Source: Actinomycetota bacterium (lineage in GTDB: Bacteria > Actinomycetota > Thermoleophilia > Solirubrobacterales > Solirubrobacteraceae). Taken from it: 14,342 bases of DNA. The position numbers were made by a program, and so were the translations under genes. The stretch covers positions 1 through 14,342 of the forward strand of contig JAHWJE010000008.1 in the NCBI GenBank assembly GCA_019348575.1. Reading direction: 5' to 3'. Below the pieces are notes generated by a model. The model had not been told where the DNA came from. It ran no database searches and saw only the letters and a list, made by a program, of their open reading frames with translations. This document shows, piece after piece, positions 6,689 to 13,844 of this stretch; position 1 is the first letter of the stretch; each line of letters starts with the position of its first letter.

Positions 6689-7707
6689 GCCGCCACCGTC
6701 GGGCTGCGGTCGGCGGCGAAGCGCTCGACGGCCAGGACGACGTCGTCGGTGCTGACGCCCTCGAGGCAGGGGTGGCCGGGCACCGGGCAGTCGCGGGCGC
6801 GGCAGCCGGCGCAGGGGACGTCGAGGAAGAGCAGCTCGTGCGGCACGCCCCACGGTCGCCAGCGCAGCGCCGGGACGGTCGGCGCGAAGAGCGAGACGAC
6901 CGGCGTCCCGACCGCGGCCGCGAGGTGCGCCGGGCCGGTGTTGGCCACCACGACGCATGTCGCGCCGCCGAGGACCTCGGCCAGCTCGGCCAGCGTCGTC
7001 CTGCCGCCGAGGTCGACCGCGCCGCCGGCGGCGACCCGCGCCGTCAGCGCGATCTCCGACGGCGCGCCCGTGACGACCACGCGGTGCCCGCGCTCGACGA
7101 GCACGCGCACGAGCGCCTCGTGACGCGCGGGCGCCCAGGCGCGGGCCGGTACCGACGCGCCGGGATGCACGACGACGTAGGGACCGGTGGGGACCGCGTC
7201 CCAGCCGGCCGCCGGCCGCTCGACGGCGAGCGCGCCGTCGTCGCCGGGCGGCAGCGGGTAGCCGGCAGCGGCGAGCAGGTCCAGCGCGCGCTGCACCTCG
7301 TGCACGTCGTCGGAGATCCGGTGGCGCACGTCGAGCAGCGAGCCGGGGTAGTCGACGCTCGTCGCCGCCAGCCGCGGAACGCCGGCCAGGCGCAGCAGGA
7401 GCGCGAGCGGCAGCGGGCTCTGGTGGAACGACGTCAGGATGATCGCCTCGTCGACGCCGCGGCGGGCGACGTCGCCGACGAGGGCGTCGATCGCGGCCGG
7501 CGTGACCGGCTCGGGATGCGCGTCGATCCACGGGCAGTGGTGGCAGAGCAGCTCGTCGACGCCCGGCAGCAGCTCGGCGGCGGCGCGGCCGCGCGGGCCG
7601 CAGAGGTAGCTGACGCGGCTTGCGCGGGCAGCCGCCGCGCGGACCGCGGGTCCCGACAGCAGCACGTCGCCGTCGTTGTCCATCCGCGCGAGCAGGACGT
7701 GGGTCAC
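6685..7707 (-). CDS. Glycosyltransferase family 9, heptosyltransferase-like (second copy)
   Basis: A 340-residue GT9 enzyme, closer to the usual family length than the other copy. The N-terminus HVLLARMDNDGDVLLSGPA (3-21) fits the family's RxDxxGDxLLxxPA pattern. HPGASVPARAW (181-191) and NTGPAHLAAAVGTPVVSLFAP (256-276) are the donor-site motifs. Near the C-terminus a four-cysteine cluster (C299, C302, C307, C314) resembles that of many Gram-positive GT9 proteins and may bind metal. The GTG start overlaps the preceding stop as GTGA, and its own stop overlaps the next ATG. With the GT9 at the other end of the operon, the cluster encodes two heptosyltransferase-like enzymes, so at least two heptose (or related sugar) transfers are likely. 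The two copies are clearly divergent rather than a recent duplication. Confidence 0.88.
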   Translation of the reverse strand: MTHVLLARMDNDGDVLLSGPAVRAAAARASRVSYLCGPRGRAAAELLPGVDELLCHHCPWIDAHPEPVTPAAIDALVGDVARRGVDEAIILTSFHQSPLPLALLLRLAGVPRLAATSVDYPGSLLDVRHRISDDVHEVQRALDLLAAAGYPLPPGDDGALAVERPAAGWDAVPTGPYVVVHPGASVPARAWAPARHEALVRVLVERGHRVVVTGAPSEIALTARVAAGGAVDLGGRTTLAELAEVLGGATCVVVANTGPAHLAAAVGTPVVSLFAPTVPALRWRPWGVPHELLFLDVPCAGCRARDCPVPGHPCLEGVSTDDVVLAVERFAADRSPTVAA

Positions 7708-9245
7708 GCGCGCCCCCCGATCAGCAGGTCGACGGCGGACGCGAGGTCCGGTGCGACCTCGGCCGCCGCGCGAACCTCCTGCAGGCGGGTGACGGGCGTG
7801 GGGACGAGCACGCCGCGCGCGCCCGCCGCGCGGGCCGCCTCGACGTCGGCCCCGATGTCGCCGATCACCGCGCAGCGCCGCGGCGCGACGCGCAGGCGCT
7901 GCGCGGCGCCGAGCACGAGCCCGGGCTTGGGCTTGCGGCAGTCACAGCCGGCGTCGGGCGCGTGCGGGCAGACCATCCACGGCCCCAGCGCCCCGAAGAG
8001 CTCCTCGACGCGGGCGTTGACGGCGGCGACCTGCTGCGCGGTGAGCATGCCGCGGCCGATCCCGCTCTGGTTGGAGATCACGGCGAGCTTGACGCCGGCG
8101 CGTCGCAGCCGGTCGACCGCCTCGGGCGCGCCCGGCATCGCGCGCACCTTGGCGGGATCGCCGTTGTAGGGCACGTCGACGACGAGCGTGCCGTCGCGAT
8201 CGAGCAGGACGGCGTCCGGGGGCGGGGCGGGAAGCGGCTCGCGGCGGTGGCGCTCGCCGGCCGGGTCGGGCCGCGCACCGCGCGCCGGTGCGGTCCGCGC
8301 GCCGATCTCTCCGCGCAGCCGGTGCAGCGTCGCCGCAGGCGGGATCAGCGCGCTCGTCACGAGCATCCGCCCCAGCTCGTCGGCCGTGCGCGGGCCGGGC
8401 GCAAGGCGGCGCGCCGCGAAGTGCAGGGTCGCCGACGCCCAGGCGGCGCCGAGCGCGAGCGCCGGTCGCGGCCGTCCTGCGGCGAGCGCGGCGAGGCCTG
8501 CAGCACCCGTGACCGTCGTCGCGATGTTCGCCGCCAGGCGCCCCGCGGGCGCCTGCGCCTCGTCGCGCCAGCGCGGTCCGTGCAGCGCGCGCATGAGCGC
8601 GTCGTCGGCGTTGCCCTCCTGCAGCCGCACGCTCACGCGCCACAACACCGGGCGCACCTCGTGCACGACGCCGCGCGCGCCGCGCTCCAGGCGCCAGCCC
8701 GCCCGCAGGGCGCGCAGGGCGAGGTCGGCGTCCTCGCGATAGGCGCGCGCGAACCGCTCGTCGAATCCGCCCAGCCGCTCGAGCACCGTGCGGCGGTAGG
8801 CCATGTCGGCCGTCGCCCAGACCGCGTCCTCGAGCCCGCGGACGTTGCGCTCCCAGTCCGTCGGCGGGCGGTCGGCGGGCAGCGGCACCGTGATCCGCCC
8901 CTGGCTTCCCGCCGTGGCGGCGGGCAGGGCGGCGAGATCGTGCGCCAGCGCTGCGCGCCACGCGCGCTCGACCTCGACGTCGTCGTCGAGAAACGCGACC
9001 CACTCGGCGCTCGCCGCGCGCCAACCCGTGTTGCGCGCGGCGGCCGGGCCGGCGGCGCGACCGGGCACCAGCTCGACCGGCAGTCCCGGCGGCGGGCCGG
9101 CCGGCAGCAGCGGCTGCGAGCGATCGGGCCGGTCGTCGACGAGCAGCACGCGGTCGGGGGGCGGGCCCGTCGCGTCGGCCAGCGACGCGAGCAGGCGCGC
9201 GAGCGACGGCCGCCCCATCGTCGGGATCACGACGTCGTACGTCAT
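7704..9245 (-). CDS. Fusion: GT2 glycosyltransferase + D-glycero-D-manno-heptose 1,7-bisphosphate 7-phosphatase (GmhB, HAD)
   Basis: A 513-residue two-enzyme protein. Residues 1-~230 are a GT2 (GT-A fold) glycosyltransferase: VVIPTMGRPSLARLLASL (5-22), AARNTGWRAA (69-78), the metal-binding AFLDDDVEVE (DDD 87-89), and YREDADLALRALRAGW (169-184). Residues ~239-278 are two Ala/Leu-rich hydrophobic stretches that may touch or cross the membrane. After a basic, proline-rich linker (~316-343) residues ~344-513 are GmhB: LLDRDGTL (347-354, nucleophile D349 and D351), SNQSGIGRG (391-399), the zinc site C426/H428/C434/C436 (CPHx5CDC), RKPKPG, and GDIGADV (462-468). GmhB removes the 7-phosphate so that the HldE adenylyltransferase can act. 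The ATG overlaps the carbamoyltransferase stop (ATGA). No frameshift is seen between the domains. Confidence 0.92.
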   Translation of the reverse strand: MTYDVVIPTMGRPSLARLLASLADATGPPPDRVLLVDDRPDRSQPLLPAGPPPGLPVELVPGRAAGPAAARNTGWRAASAEWVAFLDDDVEVERAWRAALAHDLAALPAATAGSQGRITVPLPADRPPTDWERNVRGLEDAVWATADMAYRRTVLERLGGFDERFARAYREDADLALRALRAGWRLERGARGVVHEVRPVLWRVSVRLQEGNADDALMRALHGPRWRDEAQAPAGRLAANIATTVTGAAGLAALAAGRPRPALALGAAWASATLHFAARRLAPGPRTADELGRMLVTSALIPPAATLHRLRGEIGARTAPARGARPDPAGERHRREPLPAPPPDAVLLDRDGTLVVDVPYNGDPAKVRAMPGAPEAVDRLRRAGVKLAVISNQSGIGRGMLTAQQVAAVNARVEELFGALGPWMVCPHAPDAGCDCRKPKPGLVLGAAQRLRVAPRRCAVIGDIGADVEAARAAGARGVLVPTPVTRLQEVRAAAEVAPDLASAVDLLIGGRA

Positions 9246-10924
9246 GCCTGCGCCTCGCCCGCCGCCGACGAGAGCGCCGCGCCGGCCGGGCGCAGCGCAC
9301 GGCCGCGGCGGACGACGAGCGAGCCGATCGCGAGCACGTCGACCGGCGAGGAGCCGAAGCACTCCAGCGCGTCGCGCGGATCGTCGACCATCGGCCGCCC
9401 GGCGGTGTTGAGGCTCGTGTTGACGACCACGGGAACGCCGGTTCGCCGCTCGAACGCCGCGAGCATCCGGGCGACGAGCGGCTCGCCGGCCGGATCGACG
9501 GTCTGCACGCGCGCGCTCGCGTCGACGTGCACGACGGCGGGGATGCGCTCGACCCAGCCGTCGCGCACGCGGTGCGTGAAGAGCATGTAGGGGCTCGGCA
9601 GCGGGCCCTCGAAGATCTCCGCGGCGCGGTCGTCGCGGACCATCGGCGCGATCGGCCGGAACTGCTCGCGGCCCTTGACGTCGTTCAGGCGCTGCAGGTT
9701 CTCCCCGCGCCGCGGGTCGGCCAGCAGGCTGCGGTGACCGAGCGCGCGCGGGCCGTACTCGCTTGCGCCCTGAAACCAGGCGACGATCGCGTCGTGCGCC
9801 AGCGCCTCGGCGACGACCTCGGCGACGTCGTCGGCGCGCTCGTATGCGACGCCGGCGCCGTCGAGCCAGGCCGCGAGCTCGTCGTCGCTCCAGCGGCGCC
9901 CGAGCGCAGCCGTCGTCATCGGGCCCACGTCGTCGCCGAGCGCGTGCGCGCTGTGCAGCGCGGCGCCCAGCGCCGTGCCGGCGTCGCCCGCCGCGGGCTG
10001 GACCCAGACCTCGTCGAACGGGCCCTCGCGCCACAGCCGCGAGTTCGCGACGCAGTTCAGCGCGACGCCACCGGAGAGCGTCAGCAGCGGCTCGCCGGTG
10101 CGCTCGTGCAGCCACCGCGCGAGGTCGAGCAGCACTTCCTCCAGCCGCGTCTGGACGCTCGCGGCGAGGTCGGCGTGGTCCTCGCCGAAGTCCTCGCCGC
10201 CGCCCGCGGGCGCCGCGAACTCGGCCCAGGGGACGACCTCGGTGACGAAGCCGCCGTCGCCGGTCGCGCGCAGCAGCCGGCGAAACGCGTCGAGAAAGCG
10301 CGGCCGCCCGTAGGAGGCCATCGCCATCACCTTGTACTCGTCGGAGGAGCGGCGAAAGCCGAGGTGGGCGGTGAGCTCCTCGTACATCAGCCCGAGCGAG
10401 TGCGGCAGGCGCTGGCGAGCGAGGATCTCGAGCTCGCCGTCGCGTGCGTGCCCCGCGAGGTGCGAGAACGACTCGCCGCGGCCATCGACGCACAGCGTCG
10501 CCGACGAGCGCCGCGGCGCCGCCAGATAGGAGGACGCGGCGTGCGCGACGTGATGCGCGACGAAGCGCACCTTCGAGGGGTCGAGTCCCGGCAGCGCGGC
10601 GGCGAGGAACAGCGGCGCCCGGCGCGCGTAGAGCGTGCGCAGATCCTCCCAGCCGTCGGCCGTGATGTCCTCGCCGGGCACCGGCGCGAGCTGCGGGTCA
10701 TAGGAGTACGCGACCGCGTCGAGCTCGCCCGGCTCGATCGCCGCGTGCTCGAGGCACCAGCGCGCGGACTGGGTCGGCATCTCCCACGTCGAGAACGGAA
10801 CGGGCTCCTTGCCGTGCTTTCGCCGGCTGAAGCGCTCCTCCTCGGCGGCTGCCACCACCTCGCCGTCGACGACGAGCGCGGCGGCGGGATCATGGAAGAC
10901 CGAGTTGATGCCGAGCACGCGCAC
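9242..10924 (-). CDS. NodU/CmcH/TobZ-family O-carbamoyltransferase
   Basis: A 560-residue carbamoyltransferase that would move a carbamoyl group from carbamoyl phosphate, via carbamoyl-adenylate, to a hydroxyl of a sugar or natural product. The N-terminal Kae1/YgjD-like domain has LGINSVFHDPAAALVVDG (4-21), the metal-binding HHVAHAASSY (124-133), VDGRGE (146-151) and LSGGVALNCVANSRL (283-297). The C-terminal YrdC-like domain has SEYGPRALGHRSLLADPR (388-405), KGREQFRPIAP and VVVNTSLNTAGRP (499-511). Length fits the family. The GTG start is chosen because GGAGGGAGG lies five bases upstream and translation from it begins with the conserved N-terminus. As first gene of the operon it likely decorates the glycan; in Pseudomonas aeruginosa a family member (WapO) carbamoylates core heptose. 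Confidence 0.92.
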   Translation of the reverse strand: MRVLGINSVFHDPAAALVVDGEVVAAAEEERFSRRKHGKEPVPFSTWEMPTQSARWCLEHAAIEPGELDAVAYSYDPQLAPVPGEDITADGWEDLRTLYARRAPLFLAAALPGLDPSKVRFVAHHVAHAASSYLAAPRRSSATLCVDGRGESFSHLAGHARDGELEILARQRLPHSLGLMYEELTAHLGFRRSSDEYKVMAMASYGRPRFLDAFRRLLRATGDGGFVTEVVPWAEFAAPAGGGEDFGEDHADLAASVQTRLEEVLLDLARWLHERTGEPLLTLSGGVALNCVANSRLWREGPFDEVWVQPAAGDAGTALGAALHSAHALGDDVGPMTTAALGRRWSDDELAAWLDGAGVAYERADDVAEVVAEALAHDAIVAWFQGASEYGPRALGHRSLLADPRRGENLQRLNDVKGREQFRPIAPMVRDDRAAEIFEGPLPSPYMLFTHRVRDGWVERIPAVVHVDASARVQTVDPAGEPLVARMLAAFERRTGVPVVVNTSLNTAGRPMVDDPRDALECFGSSPVDVLAIGSLVVRRGRALRPAGAALSSAAGEAQA

Positions 10925-10929
10925 GATGG

Positions 10930-10938
10930 CCTCCCTCC
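10930..10938 (-). promoter_or_regulatory. Strong ribosome binding site of the operon's first gene
   Basis: The minus strand reads GGAGGGAGG, a near-perfect double Shine-Dalgarno, five bases before the GTG at 10924. This decides the start over the longer open frame, which runs up to 11215 with low-complexity, non-conserved sequence. No convincing -10/-35 pair was found for this operon by eye. Confidence 0.8.
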
Positions 10939-10980
10939 GACGTAGGGGCACGACAGCGCCGGTCTGAGCGCCGTGGACGA

Positions 10981-11000
10981 GCCGGCAGGTCGCTGCCGGC
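10981..11000. repeat. Perfect inverted repeat, 8-bp arms, 4-base spacer
   Basis: GCCGGCAG and CTGCCGGC flank the spacer GTCG. The element ends 57 bases before the carbamoyltransferase GTG and would lie in the 5' leader or promoter of the operon. It could be an operator or an mRNA hairpin. Confidence 0.55.
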
Positions 11001-11127
11001 GCTGCGACCGAGCCGTCGTGGCGACCGCGCGGCATCGTCGCCCGGGCGGGCGGCGCGGTCAGTCTGTGGGGTGTCCTTGCGAGATCGCACCGCTGCGGAG
11101 CTTCCCGAAGCAGCAGGAGTAGTGCGT

Positions 11128-11151
11128 GCGGTGTCAGGCATCTGACACCGC
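11128..11151. repeat. Perfect inverted repeat, 10-bp arms, 4-base spacer
   Basis: GCGGTGTCAG and CTGACACCGC flank GCAT. The core GTGTCAG/CTGACAC is a strong symmetric operator-like or REP-like palindrome. No second copy of it was found in the window. Confidence 0.65.
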
Positions 11152-11159
11152 CGCGACGC

Positions 11160-11177
11160 CTGCACGGTTCCGTGCAG
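11160..11177. repeat. Perfect inverted repeat, 8-bp arms, 2-base spacer
   Basis: CTGCACGG and CCGTGCAG flank TT. It starts only eight bases after the preceding 24-bp palindrome, so the two form a close pair. The two-base spacer favours a protein-binding site over an RNA hairpin. Confidence 0.6.
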
Positions 11178-11213
11178 ACACGCCTCGGCTTCGTCTCGGG
11201 CCACTTCTCGGTC

Positions 11214-11230
11214 ACCGTCGAGGAGACGGT
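11214..11230. repeat. Perfect inverted repeat, 6-bp arms, 5-base spacer
   Basis: ACCGTC and GACGGT flank GAGGA. It lies 36 bases beyond the paired palindromes. On the minus strand it is preceded, not followed, by a short T-run, so it does not look like a terminator for the aldehyde dehydrogenase. Confidence 0.45.
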
Positions 11231-11314
11231 AAAGAGCGCTCAGGACGCCACGGGCGAGCGGGGTGCCCACCGCGCCCTGCGGACGCGGCGGTCAGCGCCG
11301 GCGAAGCGCGGCTG

Positions 11315-12745
11315 TCACGACGTCTGCTGCGACGCCGCCGGCACGGCGGGCGCGCGGTGGACGACCTTCGTCACCGTCAGCTCGTCGAGCAGCTCCGGGC
11401 CGTAGCCGAAGCCGGTGCCGCTGGCCTTGCGCGGCTGTGCCGCGCCGCCGGGCGCGCCGCCGAAGACCGCGTTGATCTTCACCGTGCCCACCTCCAACTC
11501 GCGCGCGGCGCGGCGCGCATGCTCGTCGTCGGGCGTCAGCACCGTCGCGGCGAGACCGTACTCGCCCGCGTTTGCGGCGGCGAGCGCCTCGTCGAAGGAC
11601 CCGACGACGCGGACGGCGGCGACCGGCCCGAACGTCTCCTCGCGCATGATGCGCATCTCGTCGCGCACGCCGATCAGCACGGTCGGCGCGTAGAACGATC
11701 CGCGCTCGCCGAGCGCGCGGCCGCCGGTCCGGACCTCGGCACCGGCTCGCACCGCCTCCCGGACGTGCTCGTCGACGAGGTCGCGCTGGCCGTCGTCGAT
11801 CAGCGGGCCCATCTCGCTGCCGGGCTCCAGGCCGGGGCCGACCGTCAGCTCCTGGGCGCGGCGCGTCAGCGCGGCGACGAACGGCTCGGCGACCGACTGG
11901 TGGACGTAGATGCGCTCGACCGAGGTGCAGATCTGCCCGGCGTTGGCGAACGCGCCGGTCGCCGCCTGCTCGGCCGCCCACTCGGGGTCGACGCCGGCGT
12001 CGACGATCAGCGGGTCCTTGCCGCCCAGCTCGAGCAGCACCTTCTTCGGCGTCCCCGCCACGGCCTGCGCGATCTCGCGACCGGTCGCGACCGAGCCCGT
12101 GTGCATGATGAGGTCCACATCGGGGTGCGCCACGAGCGCGCGGCCGGCGCGGCCGTCACCGAGAACGAGGTTCAGGACGCCCGCGGGCAGGTGCTCGGCG
12201 AGGATCTCGGCGACGAGCGCGCCCGACAGCGGCGTCTTCTCGCTCGGCTTGAAGACGACGGTGTTGCCCGTCACGAGGGCGGCGGCGATCTGACCGCAGG
12301 CGATCGCGACGGGGTCGTTCCACGGCACGAGCAGGACGACGACGCCGCGCGGCTCGTGCACCATCTCGTCGGTCGCCGACCAGCCGCCGGCCAGGCGCAG
12401 CCCGCGGTGCAGCGGGCCGAGCTCGGCATACTGCTCGAGCGCGCCGATGCCGGCCTCGACGCCCCCGCGCGAGTCGGCCAGGGGCTTTCCGTTCTCGCGC
12501 GTCTGAAGCTCGGCGACCGCATCGAGGCGCTCGCGCACCCCGCGCGCCGCGCTCTTCAGCGCAGCCGCCCGGTCGGCCGCCGGGGTCTCGCGCCAGAGGG
12601 GGAACGCCGCGCGAGCGGCCTTGACCGCCGCGTCGGCGGCCGCCGCGCTCCCGGCCGGGATCGTGTCCAGCACCTCGCCGGTGGCGGGGTCGTGCACCTC
12701 GATGCGCTCTGCAGCGCTCGGTGCGTCCGTCACGCTCGCTTCCAC
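11315..12745 (-). CDS. NAD(P)-dependent aldehyde dehydrogenase
   Basis: A 476-residue ALDH-superfamily enzyme oxidising an aldehyde to a carboxylate with NAD(P). Conserved features in order: PWNDP (141-145, oxyanion Asn), FKPSEKTPLSG (165-175, cofactor binding), GSVATG (217-222), LELGGKDPLIV (238-248, general-base E239), NAGQICTSVERIYV (268-281, catalytic C273) and REETFGPVAAV (368-378). The length is normal and all catalytic residues are present. The GTG start has GAGAGG six bases upstream. It lies 74 bases after the esterase remnant on the same strand and is separated from the heptose operon by 390 bases, so it is probably its own transcript. The substrate is unclear; the overall style resembles semialdehyde or aromatic-aldehyde dehydrogenases. 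Confidence 0.92.
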   Translation of the reverse strand: MEASVTDAPSAAERIEVHDPATGEVLDTIPAGSAAAADAAVKAARAAFPLWRETPAADRAAALKSAARGVRERLDAVAELQTRENGKPLADSRGGVEAGIGALEQYAELGPLHRGLRLAGGWSATDEMVHEPRGVVVLLVPWNDPVAIACGQIAAALVTGNTVVFKPSEKTPLSGALVAEILAEHLPAGVLNLVLGDGRAGRALVAHPDVDLIMHTGSVATGREIAQAVAGTPKKVLLELGGKDPLIVDAGVDPEWAAEQAATGAFANAGQICTSVERIYVHQSVAEPFVAALTRRAQELTVGPGLEPGSEMGPLIDDGQRDLVDEHVREAVRAGAEVRTGGRALGERGSFYAPTVLIGVRDEMRIMREETFGPVAAVRVVGSFDEALAAANAGEYGLAATVLTPDDEHARRAARELEVGTVKINAVFGGAPGGAAQPRKASGTGFGYGPELLDELTVTKVVHRAPAVPAASQQTS

Positions 12746-12803
12746 GCCTGCCTCTCTTCCCCGGGAGCGGTCGGGTCACTCGCGACTTGCATCTTCTTGC
12801 TCG

Positions 12804-12817
12804 GGCGCCGCGGCGCC
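12804..12817 (-). terminator. Small GC hairpin just after the esterase stop
   Basis: GGCGC, a CGCG loop and GCGCC form a 5-bp stem two bases beyond the esterase stop codon. There is no T-run after it on the minus strand, so termination is doubtful. It may be only a by-product of high GC content. Confidence 0.2.
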
Positions 12818-12819
12818 GC

Positions 12820-13779
12820 CTACAGCCCCGAGGGATACGTCTCGGCGGGCTCCTCGAGCGCCGACCAGCGGTCCAGCGGCTCGAGCGCCGTCGTCTCGTC
12901 GACGTGCACGAGCAGGTCGAACTGGTCGGCGGCGCGGGCGTCGACGTAGTGGCTCGCCCGTTCGGTCTCGGGCCGGTAGATCACGCCGATCATCCGCTGC
13001 AGCAGCCATTCGGACAGCAGGCCCTCGCGCAGGTCGAGCAGCCCGCGATCGATCCCGGCGTCGTGCAGCCGCCGCTCGACGGAGCGCTCGAGGCTCGGCC
13101 GTACGATCCGGCGCTCGGCCGGCCCGTCCCAGTCGCGCGCCGCGGTGACGGTGCCGCTGTGCGTCGTGAAGCCGACGACGACGACGTCCTCGCCGTAGTG
13201 CTCGCGCACGAGCTGGCCGAGGTTGTGCTCACCGCGGCGAGCCATCGCCGTAGCGCGGGCATCGCCGAGATGCGAGTTGTGCGCCCACACGACGATCCCC
13301 GCGCCGTCGAGGTGCTCGTGCAGCGCGTCCAGCGTGTCGGCCATGTGCGTGTCGCGCAGGTTCCACGAGTCCTCGCGCCCGCGGTACATCGCGCGGTAGT
13401 AGCGCTCGGCGTCGGCGGCGAGCTTTGCGTTCTGCTGCGCGGCGAAGTGGGCGTCGCGGGGCAGGCGCCCGTCGCGCGATGCCAGCTCGGCGGCGCGCTC
13501 GTGCAGCTCGCGCAGCTGCGCCACGACGGCGTCCTCGCAGGAGTCCTTGGCGCCGAAGGACGTGACGTAGCCGTACGCCTGCGGATCGAGGTGATCGAAG
13601 CAGCTGTAGCGCGCGCGGGCGCGGTCGGCCGCCTCGGGGTCGATGTCGTCGAGGTACTCGACGACGGCGCGCTCGTGCTCGAGCCCGACTCTGGGCGTCG
13701 CGTCCCCGTTCGACCGCAGGACATCGGCTCGATCGAGGACGTGTAGTCGACCGATCAGCTCGATGGGGACCGCGGGCAC
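12820..13779 (-). pseudogene. Erythromycin-esterase family protein, N-terminally truncated
   Basis: The family (EreA/EreC and many uncharacterised actinobacterial relatives) is usually ~400-450 residues. From about residue 36 the sequence is typical: RAVVEYLDDIDPEAADRARA (37-56), YSCFDHLDPQAYGY (58-71), CEDAVVAQLRELHERAAELA (81-100), SWNLRDTHMADTLDAL (138-153), WAHNSHLGDARA (165-176) and a GFTTHSGTVTAARDW segment. The first ~35 residues do not resemble the family, and the N-terminal region with the catalytic GExxHG motif is absent. Only ~65 bases separate the open frame from the divergent helicase gene, so the missing part is not nearby in another frame. The GTG start has no ribosome binding site. 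It is most likely a 5'-deleted remnant, without the catalytic residues that occur in that region. Confidence 0.75.
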
Positions 13780-13832
13780 CCGGTGTTGCGCCGAGCAGCG
13801 GCGATGCGGAGCGAATCCGCGGGGCCGGGACC

Positions 13833-13838
13833 TAGAGT
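13833..13838 (+). promoter_or_regulatory. -10 box of a probable leaderless helicase transcript
   Basis: TAGAGT fits the TAnnnT -10 pattern and ends six bases before the ATG at 13845, the same geometry as the pyrE promoter at the other end of the window. There is no Shine-Dalgarno sequence before the ATG. No good -35 box is visible 17-18 bases further upstream. Confidence 0.4.
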
Positions 13839-13844
13839 GAGCGG

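Larger units (their letters stand above)
10925..11314. other. 390-base intergenic region upstream of the heptose operon
   Basis: The region lies between the aldehyde dehydrogenase stop and the carbamoyltransferase start, both on the minus strand. The open frames crossing it encode Arg/Pro/Ser-rich sequence with no family resemblance and no good start sites, so I treat it as non-coding. It should contain the end of the aldehyde dehydrogenase transcript and the promoter of the ~10-kb operon. Four perfect inverted repeats lie in it (listed separately). None is followed by a T-run on the minus strand, so none is a clear intrinsic terminator. Confidence 0.6.

Noticed and set aside
6763..6811. Four-cysteine cluster near the C-terminus of the larger GT9 protein as a novel metal site
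   Set aside because: Similar cysteine clusters are common in Gram-positive-type GT9 proteins, so it is noted in the annotation but not treated as new.
10925..11215. A longer N-terminus for the carbamoyltransferase, using starts up to 11215
   Set aside because: The extra ~97 residues are low-complexity and absent from the family; GGAGGGAGG before the GTG at 10924 fits the conserved N-terminus.
10890..11270. A 126-codon minus-strand frame upstream of and overlapping the carbamoyltransferase start
   Set aside because: Arg/Ser/Pro-rich with no family resemblance, no ribosome binding site, and it runs over the inverted-repeat region and into the carbamoyltransferase in another frame.
11126..12949. 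A 607-codon plus-strand open frame antisense to the aldehyde dehydrogenase
   Set aside because: The opposite strand encodes a complete dehydrogenase with all catalytic motifs; this frame is low-complexity and has no recognisable family.
13806..13820. 5-bp inverted repeat (GCGGA/TCCGC) between the esterase remnant and the helicase gene
   Set aside because: Short arms of GC-rich sequence are expected by chance here; no supporting features.
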